A stretch of 64,000 nucleotides of DNA, taken from contig CM043960.1 of assembly GCA_014529385.2 (NCBI GenBank), positions 72,305,910-72,369,909 of the forward strand, written 5' to 3'. The stretch is from Adiantum capillus-veneris (Eukaryota; Streptophyta; Polypodiopsida; Polypodiales; Pteridaceae). Shown here piece after piece: positions 1 to 11,660 of this stretch (the first letter of the stretch is position 1; every line of letters begins with the position of its first letter). The notes beneath the pieces are model-generated. The model ran no database searches and was not told the origin of the DNA. It was given only the letters and a program-made list of their open reading frames with translations. A program made the position numbers and the translations under genes.

Positions 1-460
1 AACTAGGACATATTGAGGGTACATCTAGTTATCAATGGAAGTGGTTCCTTAGTACGTTTCCAATCACTATGCTACACACTCTTTGACTAGTTTTACTCAA
101 TTAGATTATGTAAGACCTAAATTTTATATGTAAGATAGAGGTATGATAGTTTTCTTTATTGATTTGTCGTATAAACATAGAAATGGGGGTTATATTCCCT
201 AAGATGAGTTGTATATAGGGGTTTTATCAGAGCTCTTTGCTCGTAGGTGGCATTCCGTTTTGTATATAGAGTGAATCCCCTAGGAGCGTGTCGCCCCTGA
301 CGTAGATGATGAGGATACTGACACACACGTGTCAGACATGCATGGATGCTACTACAGGGTTAAATATGGTGGGGAGGTTGATTTCTCCACAGCATAGGGT
401 AGGGAATTTCGACGCCATCTACAAATTCTTATACATTCAACGTATAAGAAATGTCTTATA

Positions 461-1202
461 AAATTCATAGACCAACTGTCCGATCATGCACGGTACATTG
501 AGGACCCTCTGTTAGATAGATTTCCAAACACCCACGATCAACGTTTTTCACAACAATGGTTTGAGGGCTACATGAAGAAATTTCTAAAAAACAAGCAGCC
601 AACTAGGTCAAAGATCCAGATAGGAGTTACCACGGTGGCAACATGGCAGACGCGGAGTGGGAGTGGGCAATTCAAGAGAAGAGCGACAACCTGCGACGGG
701 CTCATCATATAGACAACAACGCGAGGATCGTGCAAGACAAACTCCCACGCACTATGGCTCAGGAGACAAGGGAGCTTGGAATGATAAATATGTAAGATTA
801 TTTGAATTATAACATCGATCGTTGATTATAAAGATTGTAGTTGATAATTTGGTATTGTAGTTGATAATTATAACATCGATCGTTGATTATAAAGATTGTA
901 GTTGATAATTTGGTATTGTTATTGCTAACTTAGGAAAATGTCACTCTCTCTCAACCAACCAGAGAGATGGTCAAGTATCGGGAGAAACATATAGAATTTG
1001 ATACTTGGCAATGGTTGTTTGAAAACAACCACATCTCTCGCGAGCAATTCGACGCGGCGGTTGGACCACTACAAGCGGTAAGTTTAAACAAGTAATTTTG
1101 TATCAATTGTTTTGAGCTGTGGATAATTGTTTAATTTGGTTTGGGTTTACGTAGAGTCAAAGTGATCCAACATACCTGCCTCTAGACAACGACGAGGATT
1201 AG
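461..1202 (+). pseudogene. 3' end of an unidentified spliced gene, probably transposon-borne
   Basis: The last two exons read cleanly: 934-1077 follows an acceptor at 931-933 and ends before a GTAAGT donor. The intron 1078-1154 ends in TAG, and the final exon 1155-1202 joins in phase and ends DNDED-stop. The penultimate exon encodes an acidic/aromatic stretch (KYREKHIEFDTWQWLFENN). Upstream, 461-712 is open in one frame and 713-790 continues in another, so there is at least one frameshift or missed intron. The intron at about 791-933 holds a 61-bp tandem duplication (809-869 and 870-919). I do not recognise the family. The CpG-rich repeats just downstream resemble the subterminal region of a CACTA element, so this may be the 3' gene of an element starting left of the window. 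That is inference. Confidence 0.4.
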
Positions 1203-1405
1203 ATAAAAAAATGTTTTGTCAAAACTTTCGTAAAGTCCCAATGTGGCACAATGTATATACAACTATTTACTTTTTATTGTAACTTTTTTAAATAGTTGAT
1301 CTTCTACATTTTTACTTGTCAAGGTAAAGTAAATTCAATTTCAGTTCTTTGGTATTTTTTATACTTTTCCAAAAAACAATTGATGTCTTATTGTTTTTAT
1401 GCAGG

Positions 1406-1460
1406 TCAAAAATAAAGGTGCTCATTTGGGCCACCCACAAATGAGCACCTTTATTTTTGA
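1406..1460. repeat. Perfect 23-bp inverted repeat with 9-nt loop
   Basis: The arms 1406-1428 and 1438-1460 are exact reverse complements, separated by GGCCACCCA. It lies about 200 bases past the stop codon of the upstream gene. It could be a terminator-like hairpin, a small foldback element or a palindrome formed during element insertion. No function can be assigned from sequence alone. Confidence 0.85.
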
Positions 1461-1592
1461 ACTGGCGTTTAGCGGTAATAGCAGCGGCAAAGGTCGCGAT
1501 AATAGCAACAGGTATATTGCCGCGACTATTACCGCGCTTATTGTTGACAAACCACTACCACGTTCATAGCCGCGGTTATTGCCGCCCACACA
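1461..1592. repeat. CpG-rich subterminal-type repeats
   Basis: Short variants of a GCGGTAATA / TATTGCCGCG motif recur in both orientations (about 1472-1485, 1495-1507, 1517-1540, 1572-1592). This is a CpG-rich island in AT-rich DNA. Clustered inverted and direct short motifs are the usual look of CACTA subterminal regions, which bind the transposase or its partner protein. No CACTA terminus was found next to it, so the assignment stays tentative. Confidence 0.4.
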
Positions 1593-2693
1593 AATTTTTC
1601 TCTCTCCTTTTTCCTTTGTTTTTCCGCTGCAATGTTGGTGGTTTTTGACAACTCCTCTTATAGTGGATGTAAGGGAATGTGTAAATGCAAGGTTCCGATA
1701 GTGGGACGATGGTGATGACCAGAAGTTTGGAGGCAATGGTGATAAGGAGCAGAAGCTGTGCTAATGAGAGCGATCTAGAGATAGGGAGCGCGATAACATG
1801 GGATCAAGGATAGGCTATACTTTTTTGGAGCTAGTCGGAGGGTATCTTGAAAATAAATTAATGAATAAGTGTAGAATAGACCCCGATATGTAGTAGTATG
1901 TATATTGTGTGTGTAAAATGAGTGAGAGAAGGGGTATTTATATAGGTTTTTCAAACTAGGCATTTGCTTAAGCTATCTACTGCCAGCTTGCATAAGCTTC
2001 CCCCATCCTTGTTGAGTTATCTCATATTGCTAAAAGAGTCTAGCATGGTCCCTTACACATGCTAGAGAGACCATTTCTTTCCCCATGAGGCATTCCATTA
2101 GACCACCTCATGGGTCCCATGATTAGAGCCATTCCGATATATTTGAAGCACCCATGGTCATGTGTTCTCTACATGCACATCCATGTCTATGCAAACCCAT
2201 GCACATGTACATACCCACACATGCATATACCATTTCAATTTTTTACTAGGATATTTTTTTCTTCTAGACTAATAAATTAATTAAATAAATAACATTAGCA
2301 CACCATAATGTAAAACCGAAAAAGGATCTTGAGAGATGAGCTTAAGGGCTATGAGTTAATGCGGTAGGTGCAGAAAACTTTTTTATGTATAGTAGTCTCA
2401 AAGTAGATGAAGATTTCAATGAAACTTTTGCATAGGATAGGATAGATCGTGATGATTGTTTCTAGATACTTGTAAGCTCCTTAAAAAAAGAAAAGAAAAA
2501 ATGAAGAAAATTTTGAAATTTTATTTTGGCAAGTTACATCATCCTTTACAAATAGAGTCAACATAGATTAAAGAACCTACTAAAAATGGTTAGCCTACTA
2601 TTTATGGACCCAAGGATCTTTTGTGGGTGGAATAGACCTACTAAAAATAGCTAGCTTGCTATTTATGGCCAAAAATGGACTTGAGGATCTTTT
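1593..2693. other. No gene seen; AT-rich spacer
   Basis: Several short open frames exist on both strands but none has recognisable protein sequence. The stretch 2090-2220 is rich in CATG and CCCATG words with no clear tandem order. A near-duplicate phrase about ACCTACTAAAAATGG followed by TAGC and TATTTATGG occurs at about 2575 and 2636. Confidence 0.5.
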
Positions 2694-2759
2694 TTACAAG
2701 AAGATCCCCATTGCTAGGGTGTCACAGACCCTACATCTTCCCAAACATAAAGAATTTGG

Positions 2760-2945
2760 GATTTTCTCATCCCAATAGTAAATCAAGGTAATCCTTGCAA
2801 CGCCACGTTTCTTCTCCCAAGTCACATCTCCTTCAAGAAAATCCTTCCACTTGATCAGGTGTTCAATGATGTTTCTATTCTTCTTTTTTTTGCAAACTTC
2901 ACAATTGTGAGTGGATAGTATTAAGAACATCAGAATATACACCAA
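2760..2945 (-). pseudogene. Chromodomain relic of a Ty3/gypsy chromovirus
   Basis: On the minus strand the frame contains NRNIIEHLIKWKDF followed by DVTWEKK, which matches the core of retrotransposon chromodomains (Y/H-L-[IV]-KW-K-[DG] then A/VTWE). In chromoviruses this module sits at the C-terminus of the integrase and directs insertion into heterochromatin. Nothing of the upstream integrase is recognisable, and the frame ends downstream without an LTR that I can define. Assignment rests on about 35 residues, so it is a relic call. Confidence 0.55.
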
Positions 2946-3029
2946 CCTCGAGCTCAGACCAAGCCTTGAGGGTCATAGGATTACTAGTTTTCTGCTTGAC
3001 AGAGAGACCACCACTACTCCTATGCTTTA

Positions 3030-3600
3030 CTTATTACAACATGTCATGTATTATTCTAGACCAGTCCTCTGAGGCTTTTTTGGCTCCGATCATGTGGATC
3101 GTCACTCTGCTTTCTTGTATGATTTCACAAAAGCTTGCCATAGCCAAATCTACCTCAAACACGCGACGGTTCCTTGCTTGCCAAATATGGTGAAAGAAGT
3201 AGTACCTGATTATTTGAGTGCAGACAAGAAGAGCAAGACTTCACACCCGATTACGACCAAAGAACAGATCATTCTTGAAGAACTTAAATTTCCATATTCT
3301 TTGAATCCACTTGCATATTTTTCCACCCATGCCATTGATTGCGTGGCATCCCATGAAAAGGTGGTCTAGGTTTTCACTAGCTATTCTGCACCTCGAGCAA
3401 TGATCGGATCTGATTCCTCTTTCTTGTATCTTCACGCCCGTTGGTAGAGCACCCCACATCACTTTCCACAAAAATATCTTCATATACTGAGGCCACCTTG
3501 GCTTCCAGATGTTCTTCATGACTCCCTCCCACCGTTTTTCCGTTCAGTGCCTCTGTTGAGAATGATGTTTCTATTCTTAAGCCTCCTTTCTTAAGATTCA
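3030..3600 (-). pseudogene. LINE reverse transcriptase C-terminal relic (zf-RVT region)
   Basis: The minus-strand frame 3519-3241 reads FLWKVMWGALPTGVKIQERGI, then CSRCRIASENLDHLFMGC. This matches the zinc-binding region (zf-RVT) found after the reverse transcriptase in plant non-LTR elements: W-x3-W/G-LPT, C-x2-C, then H-LF-x2-C. Upstream sequence to 3600 continues in another frame. Downstream, at about 3200-3030, a third frame gives FHHIWQARNRRVFE, the usual C-terminal phrase of the same proteins. The relic therefore carries at least two frameshifts and lacks the catalytic domain. It lies beside the gypsy chromodomain relic on the same strand. Confidence 0.7.
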
Positions 3601-3716
3601 AGAAAATAAACAGGCTGAAGTTAAAGAACTCCTTGAGGTGGAACTAATGGATGCTCTAGATTAAGAACATAAGGTTTTATAGGCTGACATGAAACACATC
3701 ATAGATCTTGAGATTT

Positions 3717-3862
3717 GAAGATAGGTTCAATTTGTAAGCTTGATCAATTATTACCTTGATAATCTTGTATGAACCACTAAACACATCATGGATATTTTGA
3801 TTTGAAGATAGGTTCAATTTGTAAGCTTGATCACTTATTACCTTGATAATTTTGTATGAACC
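3717..3862. repeat. About 84-bp tandem direct repeat
   Basis: A block beginning GAAGATAGGTTCAATTTG and running to TTGTATGAACCA occurs at about 3717-3777 and again at about 3801-3862 with only a few differences. No coding content is recognised. Confidence 0.7.
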
Positions 3863-4258
3863 ACGATATCATTGGCTAAGCATATTGTAATTTTCCAAAG
3901 ATAAATATATTTTCTTGGGTCTAACCTTAAGAAATATGTGATCTCACTTTTCCAAGGGGTCCCTGCATATAGATTATGTATATAATGTGGATTCAAGAAC
4001 TATTTCAAAAACTTGTCCACCTACTACTTATTATAGCGAATCTAGCCGGATGCTCTCTTTGTCATTCTTCAACAACAAACCCAAAATTCCCCCCTCCCCC
4101 CCAATTTAAAAAAAAAACTCTTTCGCTCGTGATGATTGATAGACTCCTCAACGCGGCCTCTGTGCATGACACCTTCTTCTTGTACGATGTCTAAGAGCCT
4201 CCTATGCACGGCCTTGTGTGTATAACATAGGACAGTAGGAAGAGAGAGACGCAGGACA

Positions 4259-4260
<2 letters not shown>

Positions 4261-4306
<46 letters not shown>
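4261..4306. repeat. (AG)n microsatellite
   Basis: About 23 uninterrupted AG units. The Ser/Leu-rich frames across it are translation artefacts. Confidence 0.95.
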
Positions 4307-4311
<5 letters not shown>

Positions 4312-5463
4312 AACACCAGGCGGACCCTGTTCCATTGTTGTCGACATCGATGGCCAAGGCATGCATGCATCGCTCCTCAATATTGCGCTCACCGGTGGGA
4401 CGAGCAGGTGCAGCATTGTGGGTAAGAAGAAAAGCTCCAACTTGTGGGTATGGTATGCTCACAAGCAACTTTCTCACTAGCGCACAACAATTTGCTGCAT
4501 CCGATGGTTCTTGCCCAGATTGCATTTGTTGTTGCTCTTCTCGTCAAGTATACATGAAAGTATCTTTCTTTCTCTGCCTCGATGCTCTCTCGTACACGTG
4601 CCCCTGCCTTGTTTTCCACCTCAAGTGACGCCCCATGCCGACACTTTGCCTCCCACTATCTACGCCATGCCACATCACCACCTTTGCGATAGATTTGATG
4701 TTAAATTTTTTTTTTTTCGCTGCTTCGTCATGCTTGAGCTCCCCTCCACCATATTTTCTTCGAAGATAAAAAAAAATTGTAGCTTTTCATAAGAAGACTG
4801 ATTGTCTATCAAATACAAGATGATAAAACTAGAATTTGACTTGGTTATGTAGATTTTGGAGATGGATTGCTTCATTAGTTTGTAGACATAATTGCCTTTT
4901 TTTTTTTTTTTTTCTTGCGAGGTAATTTGTCACAAATTACGTGCTAAGCTCTTAGAAACAGATTCCAATTGTCAAATAAGAATAAAGATTAGAAGTCTTG
5001 AAGAATCCAACCAAGATAGATACAAGGGTATTTTGAGAATTTTTGAAATTTGAGGCGTATTTTGGTAATTTGTCGTGAAAACCAATACTTGTCCCCCTCT
5101 CTTGTACTCCTCGCTCGATAAATGGCACTCCTTGCGTTGTTGCCTCCATCGTGCCCCAACTCCCGCTACCATATGTCTTGTTGCTCGTGTTTTTCGCACA
5201 TACATCACCCGATTACTTGCACCTCCTATCAACACGAATCAACGGCCTAAGCTAGCCGGCCATGCACAGAAGGTTGCAATCGTTGAAACCATGCACACAA
5301 GGTCAGTTCGGGACTTGCCTTCAAGACTTAGCACATCCCTCCCCACCTAGGCATTCCATCTATTCTCCCTTTACTTTTGCTTCAAATTTGAGTGCTCCCC
5401 CCATCAACTTAACTTATCAAATCAATATCTAAACAAGGTAAAGATTTACGACGGCCTACAGAA

Positions 5464-5466
<3 letters not shown>
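4307..5466. other. No gene seen
   Basis: Mixed-composition DNA with short open frames on both strands and no recognisable protein. It contains a T-run of about 19 at 4897-4913. Nothing further can be supported. Confidence 0.5.

Positions 5467-5507
<41 letters not shown>
5467..5507. repeat. (AG)n microsatellite
   Basis: About 20 AG units, uninterrupted. Confidence 0.95.
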
Positions 5508-5509
<2 letters not shown>

Positions 5510-5859
5510 CCTCGAATCTAACGAAGTGAGAGAGCGGGGGGCACTCCCATATGCACACATTAAAATCCAAAAGCGTTTAAATGCCACATGGAGAACATCC
5601 AACAATTCAATTCAATGATAGAGGAATTGCACCAAAAATCTTCACTTTTTCTTATGCCCTTATGTATGAGTGTTATATTAATTGACCTCATGAAAACATA
5701 AAGCATATAAAATATTAGTGAGAGTTTAAGAATTGATCTAATTCTTGTATAAATATATCAATAATACAAATTACACAATAGAATGATGCATGCTATTAAA
5801 TGAAATAAATACATAATATCTTTAGGATAGAAATGAATATTGAAAATGTCTAATCCTAG

Positions 5860-6490
5860 TCCTTAATAATAATACATGCACTAAAGTAACAAGGTGACAA
5901 TTACATATCAAAACAAAAAGTTGAAAAAAAAATTCTTAGTTGTGGTTTTTAAAAAAGCTAATCCCTAATAATAATACATGCACTAAAGTAATAAGGAGAC
6001 ATTTGCATATTAAAACCAAAAGCTGAAAAAAAATCTTAGTCCAGGTAAAAAAATTATTTCATTTAAGGACAATTTATAAATTTTTAGTTAGAAATTGTTT
6101 GTAAATGAAAAGAAAATTTATAAGAAAAAAGTATGTTTAAAATCAAAAAGCTGACAAGAAAGTAATTAGATTCTTAAATGAAGAGATCCATTTATAAACT
6201 AAACAAAATTTTTGAAAAAGTCAAGGGAGCATTAAATAAAGAGACCAAATTACAATGATGAAAAGAGACATTTACGTTATAAAAGAAAAATATAACCTTT
6301 ATAAAACTTATAAAGTAAACAAAGATTTAAAAAACAAAAACAGTCAAGTGAGCATTAAATAAAGGGACCAAATTACAATGATGGAAAGACCCATTTACAT
6401 TAAAAAAAAAACCTTTATTAAACAAAGAAGTCAATTGAGCATTAAAAGGAGGAACCAAGTTGAAATGATGGAAAAACCCATATATATTAT
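5860..6490. repeat. Diverged short tandem duplications in AT-rich spacer
   Basis: The phrase TAATAATACATGCACTAAAG occurs at about 5868 and about 5970 in a roughly 100-bp repeat. A second phrase, GACCAAATTACAATGATG with flanking poly-A and CATTTA words, occurs at about 6240 and 6364, with a weaker third copy at about 6448. The whole interval 5508-7239 is AT-rich, and I see no gene in it. Confidence 0.6.
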
Positions 6491-7239
6491 AAACAAGCTC
6501 ACCTGACATGTGTCGCCGATTCGTGATTCTTAATCAACGGTCCAAAAAGTGCACGAATTCTCCACCCACTCTCCTATGGCCTTCTGAAAGCCAAAAATTT
6601 TCCCTTTCTTTTTCCCTTTCTTAGCCAAAGGGATCTTTCAAGGTTCCTACATGTGTACAGACCCATCGACTAACGATACAACAAAACATATCTATTGTGA
6701 TGTGGATGTGTGTCTGACCAGTGTGGGAGGATAGGTAGTAGTTCTTCATGTGTAGCCACCTTGGCATGTAGCCTTTGTTCTCAAGAGCTGCGTCACGCCA
6801 GGTGGTAGTAGAGGCAAGGATGGTTGACGTTCGCATAGGGTCGCACCCAAGGTAAGGATTCCAAGGGTAATGGGTTAATGACTATGAAGGAAAACGTGGC
6901 TTGCATTTGATTGGGGATGAGAGGGCTAGAAACAAGGAAATCACTTTTCCAGTGTAAGGATAGCTTAAATCCTTGTATTTTGAAAGTACTAGTAGTGCAA
7001 GCCGAACGCTTCTACTTTTCTGGAGCAAAACATGGATTCTATTCTTTTTAGTAATTACTCACCCCACTCACCCTAGGTGCGACCCAGCTCTAATATAAAA
7101 GGCACGCTCATTTTGGTCTGACCCCGCACTTTACATTATCAAAGACCCCATCGGATGTATATCCACTTAAAATAGCAAGAGGGCTAGAAGTCGTTGAACA
7201 TCATGCATTGTATATTGGAAATATCTAACGCTACCTTTT

Positions 7240-7352
7240 GTGCTATATAATATCTAATGCTACCTTTTGTGTGGCCTACTAGCACAACGGCTTCTACTAT
7301 AAAAAAATATTTCACTGACACACAAAAGGTAGCGTTAGATATTATATAGCAC
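7240..7352. repeat. 34-bp inverted repeat with 45-nt loop, plus adjacent short hairpin
   Basis: Arms 7240-7273 and 7319-7352 are reverse complements with one mismatch (TAATGC against TAACGC). A third partial copy of the arm in direct orientation precedes it at about 7219-7248. Immediately after the right arm, about 7352-7377 forms a second hairpin with arms CAAAATGCCA and TGGCATTTTG. This may be a small MITE or the two ends of a deleted element. No target duplication was recognised. Confidence 0.75.
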
Positions 7353-7484
7353 AAAATGCCACTCACGTGGCATTTTGAAGCGGCATCAAGGGAGGCTCGA
7401 AGCTTGCCAGGTGTCGTCTGACGACGTCTCGCAGTGACAATCAAAAGAGGGCATGCGGTGCAAGCTGAAGCATGTGTGCGCAAG

Positions 7485-7749
<265 letters not shown>

Positions 7750-7859
7750 CCTTCGGCAGTCGACAAAGAGAGTGGGGGAGGGAGATAAAGACACCAGATA
7801 AGAGAAAGAGAGTCGGTTATTTGGGAGATAAAGACACCAGATAAGAGAACTAGTATGCC

Positions 7860-8769
7860 TTGATTGATTTGCTGCGAAAATGGTGTGAATTAAACAAGAG
7901 AAGCAATGTTGTACCTTTCACCTTATATCATCTCTTATTTTGAAGGCTCCATAGCATCTCTCATCGAAGCTTTCGCCAAAAAACTCTATGACCTCGCATC
8001 ACAAACGAGATGTTGCATTAAAAGATGTGTGGATGTGAAAATTTTCACATTATAATAAAAATTAAGAGAGATGCACTTCGTGCATTTGTGATGCTTGTGT
8101 CCATTAAAAAAAACAAAACCATACATATGTATGGTGTGGAGTTGGCACCATTCTCCACATTTATAATAATACCGTAGGGAATGTGCCCTTCCCCCGCCAC
8201 TTTTATCCCCTACAGTGTTGAAGGGGGACTTATGCTTCTCCTCCAGTGTTGGAGGGACTTTCCTATTGTAAATATACTATAGTTGTACAAGGAAGAACTC
8301 ATTACCAATGCTTTATGAAAACACGTATCATTCCACGTAACCATGCCGTGGTGTATTGTCCATGTGTCCATTTGTTGGGCATCACAAAAATTCCTCAGCC
8401 CTTGTCACCTTCTTCTACAATCTTTTGAATGAAAATTATGTAAATTTATTACTTTAATGTGTACATGATGCAATCTAAGTACTTTTGGGATCACAAAAAG
8501 GAAATCAAAATACGGAATATAAGTGTACCTTTGGTATTGGTTGTGTGGATCAACGCACAATCTTGGATGGATCCGATGCTAGACCTTCCTTACGTTGTTT
8601 TGCCACTTTCCATCAGTATACCTTCTGTCATCGTCATCCATTCTGCGACTTCTTCAAACATGCCGACTTTCACAATCACTCTTGCTATCAGGCCTACCAT
8701 TACCTGCACTACTTCTGATGTTCTTGGTTTCAAGGTATGTTGAATTTGCCTTATTGTTCGTTCGTAGGC
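7860..8769. other. No gene seen
   Basis: Intergenic DNA between two microsatellites. Short frames on the plus strand (8246-8428, 8459-8743) show no family resemblance. The PPR-like reading on the minus strand begins only above about 8800. Confidence 0.5.
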
Positions 8770-8796
8770 TCACACACACACACACACACACACACA
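8770..8796. repeat. (CA)n microsatellite at the edge of the PPR relics
   Basis: About 13 CA units. On the minus strand the PPR reading stops exactly here, so the tract marks or created the 3' edge of the PPR-derived block. Confidence 0.9.
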
Positions 8797-8799
8797 AAG

Positions 8800-9160
8800 T
8801 CACAGTCTTTGGGGCACCCCATCTAGCATACATATCGATCAAAACACAGCCAAGCATGACATCTTTCTCCATGAGCCCTCGCTTCGTATCTGCTGAAAAC
8901 AATCCCAGAGATTTTTGGCGCTACCCTTTTGGGAAAAATCCCACAATTAAGAGAGAGGCCATCACTTTGCATCTGTTGAAAATAGACTAAGCTTTCTAGC
9001 CCTGTTCTTGTGGGGCCAATCCTGCAATCACTACATTCCAAAAGTCCACACTCTGGACACGAATCTTTTTGAGAAGTTTCGGTGCCGCCTTGAAGTGCAC
9101 CACATTTAGCAAGCATGTCAACCAAGGGATTGCCAAGCACAACATCTTTTTCAACAACCC
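8800..9160 (-). pseudogene. PPR-domain relic, 3'-most module
   Basis: Minus-strand reading gives LGNPLVDMLAKCGALQGG, then (frameshifted) a GY-A/P-QQ-EQG-like stretch, then YFQQMQSDG. After another break comes GLMEKDVMLGCVLIDMYARWG. These are the L, S and P motifs of a PLS-type PPR protein. Such proteins are normally organellar RNA-binding or editing factors. Several frameshifts and stops are present and the reading ends at the CA tract at 8796. No E, E+ or DYW domain follows. Confidence 0.75.
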
Positions 9161-9399
9161 CTGACTAACAATATGCCCATATCATCATATTGCGTAAAGC
9201 TAGATGCCTTCAAAATGAACGTGATTGCGTTTGGAGAGAGGCCTCTCTTTGAATCTACTGAAAACAACCCGGGTTTTCTTGGTGATGCCGCTATTGGGCA
9301 TTAACTGCAATCAGACACGACATCCCGCACAGGAAGCTTGTCAAAAACTTGTTGCACCATGACATGTGCACCATACTTGACATACATACTGCAACGTGG

Positions 9400-10380
9400 T
9401 CGGAAAGTATATGTTCGCTTCAAGAAGCCACTATTGCGAATATCAGCATGAATCCTATTGCTCAGAAAAGAAATACTTGTTTCTTGGCCCTGCTCTTATT
9501 GGCAATATCCTACAATCAGAGACGACATCCCGCATAGGAATCTTGTCAAAGAATTCTTGCACCATGACAGGTGCACCGACCAACATGTTTCCCAAGTATG
9601 TGTTCTTTTCAAGTAATCCACTATGGCAAATATCAACATGAATTTTCTTGCCTTGGTATGAATCCTTCTTCTCAGCACAGTCTTTAAGTGATCTCACAAA
9701 AGAAATACTTGTTTCCTGGCCCTACTCTTGTTGGGCATATCCCTCAATCAAAGACAGCATCCCGCACAAGAAGCTTGTCAAAGACTTGTTGTGCCATGAC
9801 AAGTGCACCGCACTTGACATACATACTGACTAACATGTTTCCCAAGTATGCGTTCTTTTCAAGTAACCCACTATTACAAATATCAACATGAATCCTACTA
9901 CCTTGGTACAAATCCTTATTCTCAGCACAGTCTTTGAGTGAGCTCACAAAAGAAATACTCGTTTCCTGGCCATGCCCTTGTTGGGCATATCCTACAATCA
10001 GAGACGACATCTTGCACATGAATCTCATCAAGGACTTGTGTCATGACAGGTGCACTGCACTTAATAGGCATACTGACCAACATGTTCCCCAAGTATGCGT
10101 TCTTTTCAAGTAATCCACTATCACGAATATCAACATGGATTTTACTTCCTTGGTACAAATCCTTCTTCTCAGCACAGTCTTTAAGTGATCTCACAAAAGA
10201 AATACTCGTTTCCTAGCCCTGCCCCTGTTGGGCATATCCTATAATCAAAGAACATCCCGAATAGGAAGCTCGTCAAAGACTTGTTGCCCCACATTCCGGA
10301 CAGGAAGCTCCTCAAGCACTCTCCGTGCTTTTTGAAGTGCACCACATTTTGCATGCAACAACCCCGGACTAGCAATATTA
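9400..10380 (-). pseudogene. PPR modules in a ~250-bp tandem array
   Basis: The minus strand encodes repeated SLKDCAEKKDLYQG, IHVDI-x-SGLLEKNAYLGNMLVSM and AQQVFDKL-type segments. The DNA anchor CTCAGCACAGTCTTTAAG-like occurs at 9671, 9921 and 10168, a spacing of about 250 bp, with a weaker unit at about 9450. Each unit encodes about one PPR triplet shortened by a deletion. Neighbouring units differ by frameshifts after the VRDVVS phrase. The array probably arose by unequal crossing-over or replication slippage within an already broken PPR gene. It cannot encode a continuous protein. Confidence 0.8.
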
Positions 10381-11060
10381 GAGTGAATTTTTAAAGTGCA
10401 CCACATTTAGCATACATATTGACCAAGGCAGTTCCAAGCACGACATCTTATTTCAACAGCCTCTGATTAACAATATTAGCGTGAATTTTTATGCCCATAT
10501 TAACAGCCACATGCCTTCAATATGCATGCTTGCATCTTGAGAGTGGCCCTCACTTTGCATCTGCTGAAAACAAACGAGAGCTTTGTGCCCTGCCCCTCTG
10601 TGGAAAATCCTGCAATCAGTGCATTCCAAGAGTCCATACCACGGAGAGTAGGCTCCTTGAGCATTATCCGTGCTCTCTAAAGTGCACCACATTTACTGGA
10701 CATGTCAACCAAGGCATTGCCAAGCACATCTTTTTTCAATAGCCTCTGGCTAACAATATTGGCATGAGTTTTAATGCTCATACCAGCATCTCATGTAGAG
10801 CCACATGCCTTAAAGATGCACTCGTATGTGATTGCATCTAGAGAGAAGCCCTCGCTTTGCATCCGTTGAAAACAGCTTGAAGCTTTCTTGCCTGCTCTCG
10901 TTGCATGTATCCCAAAACCAATGCACTCTAAAAGATGAAATTAGATAGCAGTCCCTGACCAATAATATCAGAATGAATTTTTAAGCCCGAATCGGCATCT
11001 TGCATAGAGTCAGATGCCATCTCTTCCTCTCTCATCTTTGCTTGTGTAGTGGATATTGCT
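10381..11060 (-). pseudogene. PPR-domain relic
   Basis: Fragments on the minus strand include ECTDCRIFHRGAGHKALVCFQQMQSEG and, further upstream, GKILRWAKEFTMILLAKG, again PPR S and P motifs in broken frames. Plus-strand sequence TGCCTTGAAGATGCA-like, the complement of an ILKA-type motif, recurs here and in every other block. No module is intact. Confidence 0.65.
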
Positions 11061-11094
11061 CTGCCCTGTGAAAACGAAACTAGTGCTGTTGAGA

Positions 11095-11660
11095 GAATCA
11101 AGTGTGTGTGTGTGTGGAAGTGTCCGTGCACATACAAAGAGTGCTTTATGAAGTACAACACATTTGGCATACATGTCAACGAAGGCAGTGCCAAGTACAA
11201 AGTTTCTTCTATACAGCCCTTGGCTAACAATATCATCGTGAATTCCTTTGCCCATCTTAGGATCTTGCCTAATGCCACATGCCTTCAAGATACAAGGGTA
11301 CGCGATTGCATTTGGATAGCTTTTGTCTCTTTGCATTTGCTGAAAACAGCCCAGAGCTTCTTGGCCCTACCTTTGCCTGACATATTTCGTGATTAGTGCA
11401 TTCCAATAGACTACAGTCTCTTTGCATCTCTGAAAACAGCCCAGAGCTTCTTTGACCTACCTTTGCCTGACATATTTCATGATTAGTGCATTCCAATAGA
11501 CTACATTCCAGACAGCAAGCACTTTTTGTGCTTATGAAGTACACCACCTTTGGCATGCATGTCGACCAAGGCAGTGCCAACACGAAGTTTTCTATCAACA
11601 GCCCCCTAAATAACAATATCATCATAAACTCTTTTGCCGATACCAACATGCATGATGCCA
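11095..11660 (-). pseudogene. PPR-domain relic with internal duplication
   Basis: The minus strand reads NAIAYPCILKACGIRQDPKMGKGIHDDIVSQGLYRRNFVLGTAFVDMYAKCVVLHKAL, a well-preserved P-L pair. It is then cut by a (GT)n stretch at about 11101-11118. Upstream at 11350-11500 a segment of about 75 bp is duplicated (LLECTNHEICQAKVGQRSSGLF occurs twice in the translation). Frames are broken between modules. Confidence 0.75.
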
